Shown: one piece after another, positions 35,173 through 45,710 of the stretch
Position numbering within the stretch: the stretch's first letter is position 1
Layout of the letters: the number at the start of each line of letters is the position of its first letter
From: Prochlorococcus marinus XMU1411
Lineage (GTDB): Bacteria; Cyanobacteriota; Cyanobacteriia; PCC-6307; Cyanobiaceae
Assembly: GCF_017696075.1 (NCBI RefSeq)
Contig: NZ_JAAORI010000003.1
Location: 124,001 to 188,000 of the forward strand
DNA length: 64,000 nt
Reading direction: 5' to 3'
The notes under the pieces: generated by a model
The model's input: only the letters and a program-made list of their open reading frames with translations
Database searches by the model: none
Told to the model about the DNA's origin: nothing
Program-made: the position numbers and the translations under genes

Positions 35173-36345
35173 TTATTTTATATATTCTTTTAAAACCCCA
35201 TTTCGATTTGGATGTCTAAGTTTTCTGAGAGCTTTTGCTTCTATTTGTCTAATTCTTTCTCTCGTTACATCAAAAATCTGTCCAATTTCTTCAAGAGTTT
35301 TCATTCTTCCGTCATCAATTCCATATCTTAATCTAAGAACATCTCTTTCCCTTGGACTTAGAGTTGCTAGGACTCCTTCTAGGTCTTCTCTTAACAAAGT
35401 TTTAGATACATCTTGCTCTGGATTTTCTATATCAGCCTCTATGAAGTCTCCAAGCCTTGAGTCTTCTTCTTTACCTATTGGAGTTTCTAAAGAAATAGGT
35501 AGCTGAGCACTTTTAGCTATAAATCTTAATTTTTCAATTGTCATTTCCATACTCTCAGCTATTTCTTCTTCACTTGGCTTCCTTCCAAATTCTTGGCTAA
35601 GAACTTTTGTGGTTTTTTTAATTCTGGATATTGTCTCGTACAAATGAACTGGCAATCTAATTGTCCTACTTTGGTCTGCGATTGCTCTAGTGATAGCTTG
35701 GCGAATCCACCAAGTGGCATAAGTGGAGAATTTGTAACCTTTTTCGTGGTCAAATTTTTCTGCTGCCCTAATCAGTCCCAAACTTCCTTCTTGTATTAGA
35801 TCTTGAAATGATAAACCTCTATTCATATATTTTTTTGCAATGGAAACAACCAACCTTAAATTTGATTGAACCATTTTTTCTTTGGCTCTTCTACCTAAAA
35901 GAAGTCTTCTTCTGAATTTGGAAAGAGGCATATCTATTAATTCGGCCCACTCTCTAACTGATGGGAAATGACCTTTTTCTGACTCATATTGTGTTGCCAG
36001 TTCTTCTAACTGGAGTAAATCAGCAATTTTTCTTGCCAGTTCAATTTCTTCGTCTGGTCTTAAAAGTCTAATTCTTCCAATTTCTTGGAGGTAAACTCTT
36101 ATTGAATCTTCGGTGTATATGCCTTTTGGCCCAAGCTTTATATTTCCCAGGCCTTTGTCTTCTTCCTCAGAATCGCTAAATTCATTGTTATTTTCTACGC
36201 TTTCGTTAAAACCTGAAGATGGCTGTAAACTTTGATTTTTATTATCTTCTTCAACTACTGTTTCTAGATTTGTATTAATTTTTTTATTAATCTTTTTTTT
36301 TGAACTAGGCTTAGAATTCCTTGATTCTGCTGCTACTGGACACAT
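35173..36345 (-). CDS. rpoD: Principal RNA polymerase sigma factor (RpoD/SigA type)
   Basis: 390 residues with an N-terminal charged, low-complexity region (about 1-75). Region 1.2 is [16 protein letters not shown]. Regions 2.1-2.4 include [20 protein letters not shown] and [20 protein letters not shown], then [11 protein letters not shown], region 3 and region 4. Region 4.2 has [20 protein letters not shown]. The conserved length and strict region 2.4 mark it as the group 1 factor, although group 2 factors are similar. A 20-bp near-perfect dyad lies 28-48 bases upstream of the ATG at 36345. Confidence 0.88.
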   Translation of the reverse strand: MCPVAAESRNSKPSSKKKINKKINTNLETVVEEDNKNQSLQPSSGFNESVENNNEFSDSEEEDKGLGNIKLGPKGIYTEDSIRVYLQEIGRIRLLRPDEEIELARKIADLLQLEELATQYESEKGHFPSVREWAELIDMPLSKFRRRLLLGRRAKEKMVQSNLRLVVSIAKKYMNRGLSFQDLIQEGSLGLIRAAEKFDHEKGYKFSTYATWWIRQAITRAIADQSRTIRLPVHLYETISRIKKTTKVLSQEFGRKPSEEEIAESMEMTIEKLRFIAKSAQLPISLETPIGKEEDSRLGDFIEADIENPEQDVSKTLLREDLEGVLATLSPRERDVLRLRYGIDDGRMKTLEEIGQIFDVTRERIRQIEAKALRKLRHPNRNGVLKEYIK

Positions 36346-36373
36346 AATGGACTCCTCTCTACGGTGAATTTAA

Positions 36374-36393
36374 CTAGATAAAATTTTATTTAG
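36374..36393. promoter_or_regulatory. Near-perfect palindrome upstream of the sigma factor gene
   Basis: CTAGATAAAA followed directly by TTTTATTTAG is a 20-bp dyad with one mismatch pair, 28-48 bases 5' of the sigma ATG. It could be an operator or an AT-rich hairpin in the leader. The rest of the 182-base gap to the next ORF is AT-rich and shows nothing else I can name. Confidence 0.3.
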
Positions 36394-36527
36394 GGCTAAT
36401 TTGTACAATTAGTAGTAAAAATAACCTTATTTTTTAAAAGAACTTTTTCGCAAAATGCAAATAAAAAAAGTTTTTAAAATTGTTGAAAAATTTAAATAGT
36501 GCTATAGATTACCTTAAGTAAAAAGTC

Positions 36528-36686
36528 TTGGGATTTCTCAGACAGGCTGATCAGTTTTTGAATTTTTTAATCAATGATCCAAGCTTCATGTCTCCCTTAA
36601 GAGCAGGATACTTACAATGTGCAAAAACACTTTGTGGAATGTTCAACAATCCAATACTAAGAAAAAGTTTTGAAGCCGGCAAGTAA
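36528..36686 (+). CDS. Small unrecognised ORF overlapping the start of priA
   Basis: A 52-residue frame from a TTG at 36528 to TAA at 36684-36686. An ATG at 36588 would give a 32-residue version. The translation starts MGFLRQADQFLNFLINDPSF, has SPLRAGYLQCAKTLCGMFNN in the middle and ends ILRKSFEAGK. It is amphipathic, balanced in composition and more GC-rich than the flanking non-coding DNA, which suggests coding. It overlaps the priA TTG start by 17 bases in another frame. I do not recognise a family. It could be a real small protein, or a leader peptide that controls priA translation. Confidence 0.5.
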   Translation: MGFLRQADQFLNFLINDPSFMSPLRAGYLQCAKTLCGMFNNPILRKSFEAGK

Positions 36687-38943
36687 TCAGTTATCAAATA
36701 TCTCTTTTAAATTTGAGGTTTTGCTTGATATAGGGACTGTTAGGGATAGTTTTCACTATTTAGATGGAAATAATCTTGGCGTAGAAGTTGGAGACATTGT
36801 AATTGTAAAACTTAGAGGGAGGTTATTAAATGGCTTGGTGATCTCCAAAGAAAACTTTTCTAAAATTAATAAAGATGAAACAAATATTACTAAAAGAAAA
36901 AATATAAAATATTTGTTTGTTGAAGGTATTTTGCAAAAAAAAATAATTGATGTCTGGTGGAGAGAATTGATAGAATCCTTAGCCTCTTTTTATATGGTTA
37001 GTAATTTAAAAATGTTTAAAACTGCATTTCCACCTGGTTGGATTGGTAAACATAAGAAAATTTCTCTGGTTTTAAAAGATCAAATATGGATTGGAACAAA
37101 AAAAGAATTAGATATTAAAAATAAATTAACTAAAAAAGAATTTTTACTGATAAATGCCTTGTCCCAAAAAGGTAATTGGCAAAGTGAATTAATAAAGTCT
37201 GGGTTTAACTATAGTTTGATTAATTCTATGGTTAGAAAAAATTACCTTGTTAAATCTAAAAGAAAAAAAACAAAAAATCCTAAATTAAATTCCTCTCAAG
37301 ATGATCCAAGTGCAATAAAAAAACCAAATCTTACAAGTGAGCAGAAAATTGCTTTTCAAGAATATCAAGCGATGCAACCGGGACATGTGTTAGTGCTTTG
37401 GGGTGAAACCGGCTCAGGTAAAACAGAAGTTTATATGAGAATGTCTGAAGATCAATTGCTTAATAAAAAAAGTTGTATAATACTTGCCCCAGAAATTGGC
37501 CTAATTCCTCAACTAATAGATAGATTTAGTAGTCGATTTAATAATGTTGTATATGAATATCATAGTAACTGCTCCTCTAATCATAGAACTTTAGTTTGGA
37601 AGCAAATCATTAGTTCTAATGAACCCCTAATAGTCATAGGGACAAGGTCCGCAGTATTTCTTCCTATTAAAAATCTAGGATTAATAATAATGGATGAAGA
37701 ACATGATGTTTCATACAAGCAAGATAGTCCTATGCCTTGTTATGACGCAAGAGAAGTTGCTATTGAAATAGTAAAAAGAAATTCTGCAAAGCTAATTTTT
37801 GGAAGCGCAACCCCATCAATGCAGACATGGAAAAAATGTTTTTATGAAAAGAATTTTAAATTGGTTCGTATGATTCAAAGAATATCTAGGAATGAGGTTC
37901 CTGAAATAAGAATTATCGATATGCGTAATGAATTCAAAAAAGGAAATATGAAAATTTTATCTAGTGAATTATTAGAATTGCTTCCCAAGCTACCTTTAAA
38001 GAAAGAACAAGCAATAATTTTGATACCTAGAAGGGGGCATAGTGGCTTTTTAAGTTGTAGAAATTGTGGATACTTAATAAATTGCCCAAACTGTGACGTC
38101 CCTTTATCAGTTCATCTTGGTTCGCAAGGGAAAAAATGGTTAAGTTGCCATTGGTGCAATCATAAATCGAGACTAATTAATCATTGTCCTGATTGTAATT
38201 CAAATGCCTTGAAGCCTTTTGGAATAGGAACTCAAAGAGTTATGGAGTTTTTAAATGAAGAATTTCCTGACTTAAGAGTTCTTCGATTTGATCGCGATAC
38301 AACTTCAAGTAAAGATGGACATAGAGATATTCTTTCAAAATTTTCTAAAGGGGATGCTGATATCCTTGTAGGAACGCAAATGTTAGCAAAAGGGATTGAC
38401 ATTCCTAATATTACTCTTTCAGTCGTTATCGCGGCAGATGGATTGCTCCATCGTCCAGATCTTTCAGCAGAAGAAAAATCATTACAATTATTCTTACAAT
38501 TAGCTGGTAGAGCAGGAAGAGCCAACAAAAAAGGAAAAGTTATTTTTCAAACATACAAGCCAAGCCATCCTGTAATTTCATACCTTCAGAAAAGAGACTA
38601 TGAAGGATTTTTGACTGAAACTTCGAAATTAAGAAAAAATGCTAATTTATTCCCATACTGTAGAATTTGCCTACTAAAGTTATCGGGTGAAAACTACGAA
38701 TTAACAGAATTAACTGCAACTAAAATAGCAAAATATCTCCTAAATTACTGTAAAAAAAATAACTGGAAATTAATAGGTCCTGCTCCTAGTTTAATTTCTA
38801 AAGTTGGGAAAAAATTTAGATGGCAGATATTAATTTATGGTCCTGAAGGTTCAAATATACCTTTGCCAGATAGGTCATTATTGTGGGAACTTGTTCCTAA
38901 AAATGTGTTTTTAAATATTGATGTTAATCCAGCAGAGTTATAA
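36670..38943 (+). CDS. priA: Primosomal protein N' (PriA helicase)
   Basis: This 757-residue superfamily 2 helicase has Walker A LWGETGSGKTEVY, DEEH in IMDEEHDVSYKQD, and GSATPSMQTWK. The zinc-binding cysteines CRNCG, CPNCD, CHWCN and CPDCN are complete. VGTQMLAKGIDIPN and LAGRAGRANKKG are helicase motifs. It reloads the replisome at stalled forks. The start must be the TTG at 36670-36672, since an in-frame TAA lies 9 bases before it. It abuts the convergent DUF3153 gene with no spacer. Confidence 0.95.
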   Translation: MKPASNQLSNISFKFEVLLDIGTVRDSFHYLDGNNLGVEVGDIVIVKLRGRLLNGLVISKENFSKINKDETNITKRKNIKYLFVEGILQKKIIDVWWRELIESLASFYMVSNLKMFKTAFPPGWIGKHKKISLVLKDQIWIGTKKELDIKNKLTKKEFLLINALSQKGNWQSELIKSGFNYSLINSMVRKNYLVKSKRKKTKNPKLNSSQDDPSAIKKPNLTSEQKIAFQEYQAMQPGHVLVLWGETGSGKTEVYMRMSEDQLLNKKSCIILAPEIGLIPQLIDRFSSRFNNVVYEYHSNCSSNHRTLVWKQIISSNEPLIVIGTRSAVFLPIKNLGLIIMDEEHDVSYKQDSPMPCYDAREVAIEIVKRNSAKLIFGSATPSMQTWKKCFYEKNFKLVRMIQRISRNEVPEIRIIDMRNEFKKGNMKILSSELLELLPKLPLKKEQAIILIPRRGHSGFLSCRNCGYLINCPNCDVPLSVHLGSQGKKWLSCHWCNHKSRLINHCPDCNSNALKPFGIGTQRVMEFLNEEFPDLRVLRFDRDTTSSKDGHRDILSKFSKGDADILVGTQMLAKGIDIPNITLSVVIAADGLLHRPDLSAEEKSLQLFLQLAGRAGRANKKGKVIFQTYKPSHPVISYLQKRDYEGFLTETSKLRKNANLFPYCRICLLKLSGENYELTELTATKIAKYLLNYCKKNNWKLIGPAPSLISKVGKKFRWQILIYGPEGSNIPLPDRSLLWELVPKNVFLNIDVNPAEL

Positions 38944-40053
38944 TTATTCTGATGGAAGTTGAGGTAAATCTGTACCTAACTTAAACCTATAGAATCTTAA
39001 ACTATAAGCCAATATTATTGTTATCAGAATAAACAAAATTCCAATTAATATTTTGTTCCAGTCCCAGAAGGAAAATTCGAGGCTATTCATCTGCCCAGGA
39101 TGTAATTTCCAGATTATGAGATTTTTTGTAATTTCTAGATTTGAATTATTTTTACTAGTTAGGGCAGCTTTATTAGGATGAATGATTTTTAAAATAAGTT
39201 CTAGATCATTAACACTTTGAACAGAGTTGAGATCTAAATTCATCTCATAAAAATATTTTTTAAAAAAGATGAAGTTTTTTTGAGCAGTATTTATTTCTAT
39301 ATCTGTTGAACCTCCAACTAGCTCTCCTGCTGTATTTTGTATTGTTTTGAGAACTTTTTTAGTATCTTCTAGATTCAGATTTTTATTTTTCAGTGAAAAA
39401 ATTGATCCGTCTTGTTCAATTTCTTCGTCAGGGAAAAGATCTTTAATTTTCTCCTCAAATTTTAATTGCCAAGGGAATTTCTTTATGTATTTACTTTCTA
39501 TAACTAAATTATTAGTTATAGAATCAAATTCACTAAGATCAAGAGTATCCTCAATTTTAACGCAGCCACTTAAGATTGGGATCAATAATAATAGTATTAA
39601 TAAAATGATTAGTGAAAAGCCTTTCTTAAAAGGTTTTGTTTCACCAGTTGGAGAATCAGTAACATTAATAAATTTTTTTTTCTCCAATACTTCTCTTTTC
39701 TTGCGTATTGAGTTAAGAGATTTTTTATTTAGTGATGGGTCGCTTTCAAACTGTACGTTCCAATTTTCTGGCTTTTTTATGTCAGGAGAATCTATAACTT
39801 CCATCAAATATTTTGCATTTTCTCTCGTCTTATTATCGTAAGATTTTAGGAGTTCTTTACAAAATCTTTTAGCCTCCTCCTTTTTATTGATACCACAAAG
39901 AGCAGTAATTAAAATTGTTCTTAAATTTACTCCCTCTTTGCTTGATAAAGGAAATGATTCGATTATAGGCAAAAGAAATTCAATACAATAATGATACTCA
40001 CCTTTTGCTAAAGCAAGTTCTACTGTTTCTAAAACTTGCTCATAAGTTTTCAT
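38944..40053 (-). CDS. DUF3153-like membrane protein with N-terminal soluble extension
   Basis: The 369-residue protein has a helical N-terminal part (1-90) resembling a TPR-type repeat (ALAKGEYHYCIEFLLPIIES). A basic linker leads to a hydrophobic helix (146-161) running directly into LSGCVKI with Cys164, and a large domain precedes a C-terminal helix (about 335-355) with a basic end. Cyanobacterial DUF3153 proteins are usually lipoproteins; here the lipobox-like LSGC is internal, far from the N-terminus. It abuts priA and lies 3 bases downstream of argB. Function unknown. Confidence 0.7.
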   Translation of the reverse strand: MKTYEQVLETVELALAKGEYHYCIEFLLPIIESFPLSSKEGVNLRTILITALCGINKKEEAKRFCKELLKSYDNKTRENAKYLMEVIDSPDIKKPENWNVQFESDPSLNKKSLNSIRKKREVLEKKKFINVTDSPTGETKPFKKGFSLIILLILLLLIPILSGCVKIEDTLDLSEFDSITNNLVIESKYIKKFPWQLKFEEKIKDLFPDEEIEQDGSIFSLKNKNLNLEDTKKVLKTIQNTAGELVGGSTDIEINTAQKNFIFFKKYFYEMNLDLNSVQSVNDLELILKIIHPNKAALTSKNNSNLEITKNLIIWKLHPGQMNSLEFSFWDWNKILIGILFILITIILAYSLRFYRFKLGTDLPQLPSE

Positions 40054-40056
40054 TGG

Positions 40057-40908
40057 TTAGGCTACTATCATTGTACCTATTCCAGAATTTGTAAAAATCT
40101 CAAGAAGTAATGAATGTTCTATTCTTCCATCGATTATGTGAGCTGCTTTGACTCCTTGCGCTAGAGCTCTTATGCAGCATTCCGTCTTTGGGATCATACC
40201 TTCAGTGACAATATTTTTTTCAATAAGATCTCTTGTTTCTTTGAGATTCGTTTTTTCAACAAGACTATTTTTATTATTTTTTTCTTTTAAAATGCCTTGA
40301 GTATCAGTAAGAAGAATAAGTTTTTCTGCATTAATTGCAGCAGCAATTTCTCCAGCAACAAAATCCGCATTAATATTATGGGAAATACCCTCAATGGTTG
40401 ATCCAATACTAGAAATAATAGGGATATACCCTTTAGCAATAATAGGATCTAATATTTCAGGATTGATTTTTGTGACCTCTCCCACTAATCCATGGCTCCC
40501 ATCTCCTAATTCTCTAGATTGAATTAAGTTGCCATCAAGACCTGATATTCCTACAGCTAAGGATCCAGTTTTATTGATACCTTTTACAATTTGCTTGTTA
40601 ACCCTACCCATTAGAACCATCTCGACAATATCCATTGTTTTTTGATCAGTAATTCTTAATCCATTTTCGAATTTAGGAGATATTTCTAATTTTTTTAACC
40701 AATTATTAATCTCGGGTCCACCTCCATGAATCACTATCGGACACACCCCCACTGTTGATAAAAGTGCTATGTCTCTAAAAAAAGCATTTTTTAAATCATC
40801 ATCCTCCATAACAGAACCTCCATACTTGATAACAATTTTTCTACCTGAGAAACTTTGAATATATGGAAGTGCTTCGCTTAATATTGATACTCTTTGAGAA
40901 TCATTCAT
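40057..40908 (-). CDS. argB: Acetylglutamate kinase
   Basis: This 283-residue amino acid kinase has VIKYGGSVM at the start, [13 protein letters not shown], the N-acetylglutamate-binding region [27 protein letters not shown] and the C-terminal [16 protein letters not shown]. It phosphorylates N-acetylglutamate, the controlled step of arginine synthesis, and in cyanobacteria it is the target of the PII protein. The C-terminal region that binds PII and arginine ([11 protein letters not shown]) is intact. ATG start. Confidence 0.96.
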   Translation of the reverse strand: MNDSQRVSILSEALPYIQSFSGRKIVIKYGGSVMEDDDLKNAFFRDIALLSTVGVCPIVIHGGGPEINNWLKKLEISPKFENGLRITDQKTMDIVEMVLMGRVNKQIVKGINKTGSLAVGISGLDGNLIQSRELGDGSHGLVGEVTKINPEILDPIIAKGYIPIISSIGSTIEGISHNINADFVAGEIAAAINAEKLILLTDTQGILKEKNNKNSLVEKTNLKETRDLIEKNIVTEGMIPKTECCIRALAQGVKAAHIIDGRIEHSLLLEIFTNSGIGTMIVA

Positions 40909-40968
40909 TATAAAAATTAAAACTTGATTGGATTGAGAAATTCGGTTTTTATAAATATATCCCTATAT

Positions 40969-41499
40969 TCAATAAAAGAGAATAAAATCAAATTCTTTTT
41001 TATTATCGTCGATAATAAATTCTGATTCAAGACCTTTGACGAAAAACCTGTTTAATCTTTCTTGTTTTTCAACCCATTTTTCTAGGGGGACAGCGTTTAA
41101 TTCGAAGCGCATTCTGAGACCATTTTTTTCTTCCTTTCTAATTTCTTCTATTTCTTTTAGTTGAGGGGGATTATCCTCATCCCACAAATTTAAAGATTCT
41201 AATGACGATTCAAGATGAGCTTTTATCCCGTATCTCCATCTTGTAACATCTTTAACTAGTGCTGTTAATTCTTTTGGTCTATTAAATTTATTTGTCGCAA
41301 AATTTTTCTTGTCAAACAACTCTACAGGAGGTATTTCGGAAGTCTTTAAACCTAATCCAATTAAAAAAATAGGTACTCCATAAAAAAAAGTAGGTACACT
41401 TAAATTTACTGAGTCTGTAAAATAAGCAGTCATTCCAACAAAAGCTAATATACCCCCAGTGGTTACGATTAAGTTTCCAGGGGATAGGTATTTCTTCAT
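40969..41499 (-). CDS. DUF2854-family membrane protein
   Basis: The 176-residue protein has two closely spaced N-terminal membrane helices (about 8-27 and 33-51) followed by a soluble domain (VKDVTRWRYGIKAHLESSLE, LGLKTSEIPPVEL). This is the pattern of the DUF2854 family of cyanobacteria and plants, which has no assigned function that I can name. It ends in the short hydrophobic EFDFILFY. Divergent from the 60-aa gene after a 42-base gap; upstream of argB on the same strand. Confidence 0.78.
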   Translation of the reverse strand: MKKYLSPGNLIVTTGGILAFVGMTAYFTDSVNLSVPTFFYGVPIFLIGLGLKTSEIPPVELFDKKNFATNKFNRPKELTALVKDVTRWRYGIKAHLESSLESLNLWDEDNPPQLKEIEEIRKEEKNGLRMRFELNAVPLEKWVEKQERLNRFFVKGLESEFIIDDNKKEFDFILFY

Positions 41500-41541
41500 T
41501 TTGATTTAGTAGAATGAGTTTTAAATGGTCTAACAAATATT

Positions 41542-41724
41542 ATGCAAGATTCTAATACTGCAAATCAAGGAGATTTGATTTTTAAACTTGATCAAGATAG
41601 AGCATGGCTTTTAGAAAATCTTGATAAGGGTAAATGGCCAGAAGTTAGAAGCGAACTTGCCGCACTTGAAAGAAAAATAAGCAAATTTATTATAAGTGTT
41701 CAAGAAAATAATGTTGATATTTGA
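41542..41724 (+). CDS. Small acidic protein, unknown
   Basis: The 60-residue protein (MQDSNTANQGDLIFKLDQDR, then AWLLENLDKGKWPEVRSELA) is helical in appearance with no membrane segment. ATG start, good codon periodicity. It abuts ssb tail to tail. I do not recognise a family; small size limits confidence. Confidence 0.6.
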   Translation: MQDSNTANQGDLIFKLDQDRAWLLENLDKGKWPEVRSELAALERKISKFIISVQENNVDI

Positions 41725-42150
41725 TTAAAAAGGTATTTCATCAACTTCAGGTACTAAAGGTGAACTATCCCAACTGGAATTTTTGGTGTTTTCTTTTTTT
41801 TCAAATGAATCATTATTTTCTTTTTGATCAGACTTAATAACATCAACAGGCGACATTTGATGAATTTTTGAGGCTGTTAGTTCTGGTTGCTTTTCTTTCG
41901 TTCCGTCTTTTCTAGTGACAGAATTCATCTTTAGACGTCCCTCAATAACAATATTTTGCCCCTCCTTTAGTTCATCTACCATTTCTTGGGCAATATTTCC
42001 CCATCCTATGATCTTGAGATCTCTGGGTGGATCTTCACTACGTAATCCTTTAAAATTAACAATCATTTCTGCAATTGGAGTTTGGTTTTCTTTGGTATAC
42101 CTCATTTGGGGAGCGCTATTAATGACCGCCTGAATTAAACAATGATTCAT
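41725..42150 (-). CDS. ssb: Single-stranded DNA-binding protein
   Basis: The 141-residue OB-fold protein has KIIGWGNIAQEMVDELKEGQ, the usual SSB centre, and IEGRLKMNSVTRKDGTKE. A flexible Ser/Asn-rich linker ends in the acidic tip VDEIPF that recruits partner proteins. In bacteria SSB protects single-stranded DNA in replication and repair. The tip differs only in detail from the common DDDIPF. ATG start at 42148-42150. Divergent from cobK after 28 bases. Confidence 0.9.
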   Translation of the reverse strand: MNHCLIQAVINSAPQMRYTKENQTPIAEMIVNFKGLRSEDPPRDLKIIGWGNIAQEMVDELKEGQNIVIEGRLKMNSVTRKDGTKEKQPELTASKIHQMSPVDVIKSDQKENNDSFEKKENTKNSSWDSSPLVPEVDEIPF

Positions 42151-42178
42151 TACTTACTATTTAATTAAAGACATACTG

Positions 42179-42976
42179 ATGCAGAATCAAGGAAATTGCT
42201 ATAAAAATGTTTGGATCCTATCAGGAACTTCGGACGGACCTGTAATAGCTAATAGGCTTCTTGAACTTAATTATTCAGTCTTTGCAAGTGTTTTAACTTA
42301 TAAAGCAGGGCAAGCTTATATTGAAAATCCAAAGTTACATATCATTACGGGGAAATTAAATAATAAAGATCAAATAATTAATTTCATAAATAAAAATAAA
42401 ATCACATGCGTTATCGATGCTACTCATCCGTTTGCCGTAATAATTTCTAAAAATCTTAATAATGCATGTAAAGAGATTAATACACCTCTTTTACTATTTG
42501 AGAGGAAATCTCTGATAAATAACACTAATAATTTTTTTTATATTGATGATTTAAAGGATATAAATAACGTTGATATTGAGAATAAGAATATTCTTCTTGC
42601 AATAGGCTCAAGATTCCTTAACGATACAGCTAATTATTATATGAATTGTAAAGCAAATGTATTTACAAGGGTACTTCCAACTTATGAAAGTATAACTAAA
42701 GCTTTTGGATCATGTATTGAAAATTCAAATATAGCGATACTTGAACCGAGTAAAAATAATAGAAGCATTTTAGAAAAAAAACTTTGTGATTTTTGGGAGA
42801 TAGATTATGTTTTATGCAGGGAGTCTGGAAGTTATTCTCAGAAAAACTGGGAGAGTATAGTTTCTGGAACTAAAATGAAGTTATTTTTGGTTAAAAGGCC
42901 AAAAGTTAAAAATGATTATTCTTACTCTTTTGATCAATATCACAATTTGATAAATCACATAATTAAAAAATATTGA
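42179..42976 (+). CDS. cobK: Precorrin-6A reductase
   Basis: The 265-residue protein has the CobK/CbiJ pattern: WILSGTSDGPVIANRLLE at the start, CVIDATHPFAVIISKNL, and ILLAIGSRFL with RVLPTYESITKAF. CRESGSYSQK near the C-terminus is the usual NADPH-side motif. It reduces the macrocycle in B12 synthesis. It is followed after 13 bases by cutA on the same strand. The Asn-rich composition reflects the AT-rich genome. Confidence 0.87.
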   Translation: MQNQGNCYKNVWILSGTSDGPVIANRLLELNYSVFASVLTYKAGQAYIENPKLHIITGKLNNKDQIINFINKNKITCVIDATHPFAVIISKNLNNACKEINTPLLLFERKSLINNTNNFFYIDDLKDINNVDIENKNILLAIGSRFLNDTANYYMNCKANVFTRVLPTYESITKAFGSCIENSNIAILEPSKNNRSILEKKLCDFWEIDYVLCRESGSYSQKNWESIVSGTKMKLFLVKRPKVKNDYSYSFDQYHNLINHIIKKY

Positions 42977-42989
42977 TGTTTAATTCATT

Positions 42990-43295
42990 ATGGAAGTATT
43001 AGTTATGATCACAACTGAATCAAGTAACGCAAATGCTTTGCGAATGGCTAAATTACTATTACAAAATAAACTTGCAGCTTGTGTTTCGATAAAGCAAATT
43101 TTTTCAATTTATCAGTGGGATGATGATATTGAAGAAACTAAAGAGTTTGAAATCACAATAAAAAGTAAACTAGAATTTAAAGATTGTTTAATTGATTTCG
43201 TAAATAAAAATTCTACATATGAAGTTCCTCAAATTATTTACAAAAAATACCATGCTGAGATGAAATATTATGATTGGTTGAATAAGAATATTTGA
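42990..43295 (+). CDS. cutA: CutA family divalent-cation tolerance protein
   Basis: The 101-residue protein has the trimer-forming CutA core: LAACVSIKQIFSIYQWDDDI, EFEITIKSKLEF and YEVPQIIYKKYH. The family binds copper and other cations, though its cellular role is debated. ATG start at 42990. The last residues are NKNI. It is downstream of cobK and converges on the PfkB kinase gene with a 6-base gap. Confidence 0.92.
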   Translation: MEVLVMITTESSNANALRMAKLLLQNKLAACVSIKQIFSIYQWDDDIEETKEFEITIKSKLEFKDCLIDFVNKNSTYEVPQIIYKKYHAEMKYYDWLNKNI

Positions 43296-43301
43296 TTAAA
43301 T

Positions 43302-44303
43302 CTATTTTATTAACTCTTTAAGATCAATATCTGATCTAGATCCTAATTGTGTAATTATTTGTCCTGCACAAATTGAAGCTATCTCTCCGCATTTTTTGAG
43401 GGAACAATTATTTATTAATCCATGAATAAATCCTCCTGCATAGATATCTCCAGCTCCTGTAGTATCAATAATCTTGCCTTTCGTTATTGACTTAATTATT
43501 TCGACATTATTTTTGTTAACGATGAGAGAACCATTGCTTCCAAGAGTTACTATGACTAATTCACATAAGGAAGATAGGTCTTCTTGGCAGCTTGCTAATT
43601 TGTCATTTTCAAATAGACTTAACACCTCGGATTCATTACAAAAAACAATATCTACATATTCATAAATTAATTCCAAAAAACTCTCACGATGTCTATCTAC
43701 ACAAAATGAATCAGATAAAGAAAGGATTATTTTTGTATTAGATTGTTTTGCAATTTGTGCGGCTTTAATAAAAGCTTTTTTAGCTAATTCGCTGTCCCAT
43801 AAATATCCTTCTAAATATAAGTATTTACTTTCCTTAATTACAGTAAAGTCAATGTCTTTTGGTTCAAACTCTACAGATGCTCCTAGGTAAGTGCACATAG
43901 TTCTTTGTGCATCAGGTGTAACCAAAATGATTGAATGAGCTGTTGGAGCACCTTCAATAGTTGGTGGAGTGTTAAATATAGTTTTACTTTTTTTTATATC
44001 GTCAGAAAAGAAATCCCCAAATTGATCATTTTTCACTCTTCCTATAAATTGCACATGATTGCCTAATTCTGCCAAAGAAACAACGGTATTTGCTGAGGAT
44101 CCACCTGAAATTTGTTTGATCACTTTGCAATTTTCTAACAATCTCTGAGATTCATCAGAATTAATTAGATTCATTGATCCTTTATCCAGATTATTTAACT
44201 CAAGAAACTCATCTTCAATATTTACAATAATATCTACTATTGCGTTGCCCAGACCAATGAGATCAACTTTTTTATGTTCAAAATGTCTAAAGGATTCCTT
44301 CAT
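43302..44303 (-). CDS. PfkB-family carbohydrate/adenosine kinase
   Basis: The 333-residue ribokinase-like protein has the glycine motif ISGGSSANTVVSLAELG (near 66-82) and the anion-hole motif DTTGAGDIYAGGFIHG. The latter carries the catalytic Asp. LGNAIVDIIVNIEDEFL fits adenosine-kinase-like members best. The phosphate acceptor cannot be settled. It lies 15 bases downstream of purA on the same strand; adenosine would be a plausible substrate in that purine context. Confidence 0.85.
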   Translation of the reverse strand: MKESFRHFEHKKVDLIGLGNAIVDIIVNIEDEFLELNNLDKGSMNLINSDESQRLLENCKVIKQISGGSSANTVVSLAELGNHVQFIGRVKNDQFGDFFSDDIKKSKTIFNTPPTIEGAPTAHSIILVTPDAQRTMCTYLGASVEFEPKDIDFTVIKESKYLYLEGYLWDSELAKKAFIKAAQIAKQSNTKIILSLSDSFCVDRHRESFLELIYEYVDIVFCNESEVLSLFENDKLASCQEDLSSLCELVIVTLGSNGSLIVNKNNVEIIKSITKGKIIDTTGAGDIYAGGFIHGLINNCSLKKCGEIASICAGQIITQLGSRSDIDLKELIK

Positions 44304-44318
44304 TAATTTGGAACTAAA

Positions 44319-45683
<1,365 letters not shown>

Positions 45684-45710
45684 TTACTTTTAAAAAGTAA
45701 ATGAATTGTA

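Noticed and set aside
35099-35506. 135-codon plus-strand frame across the end of the sigma factor gene
   Set aside because: Antisense to conserved sigma region 4; its sequence is the typical Ser/Leu/Phe shadow and does not look like a protein.
39347-39841. Long 164-codon frame on the plus strand
   Set aside because: It lies wholly antisense to the DUF3153 gene, has Phe/Ser-rich unordered composition and no family features; a frame shadow of AT-rich coding DNA.
42179-43295. A cobalamin riboswitch upstream of cobK or cobM
   Set aside because: The gaps (28 bases before cobK, overlap before cobM) are too short to hold one.
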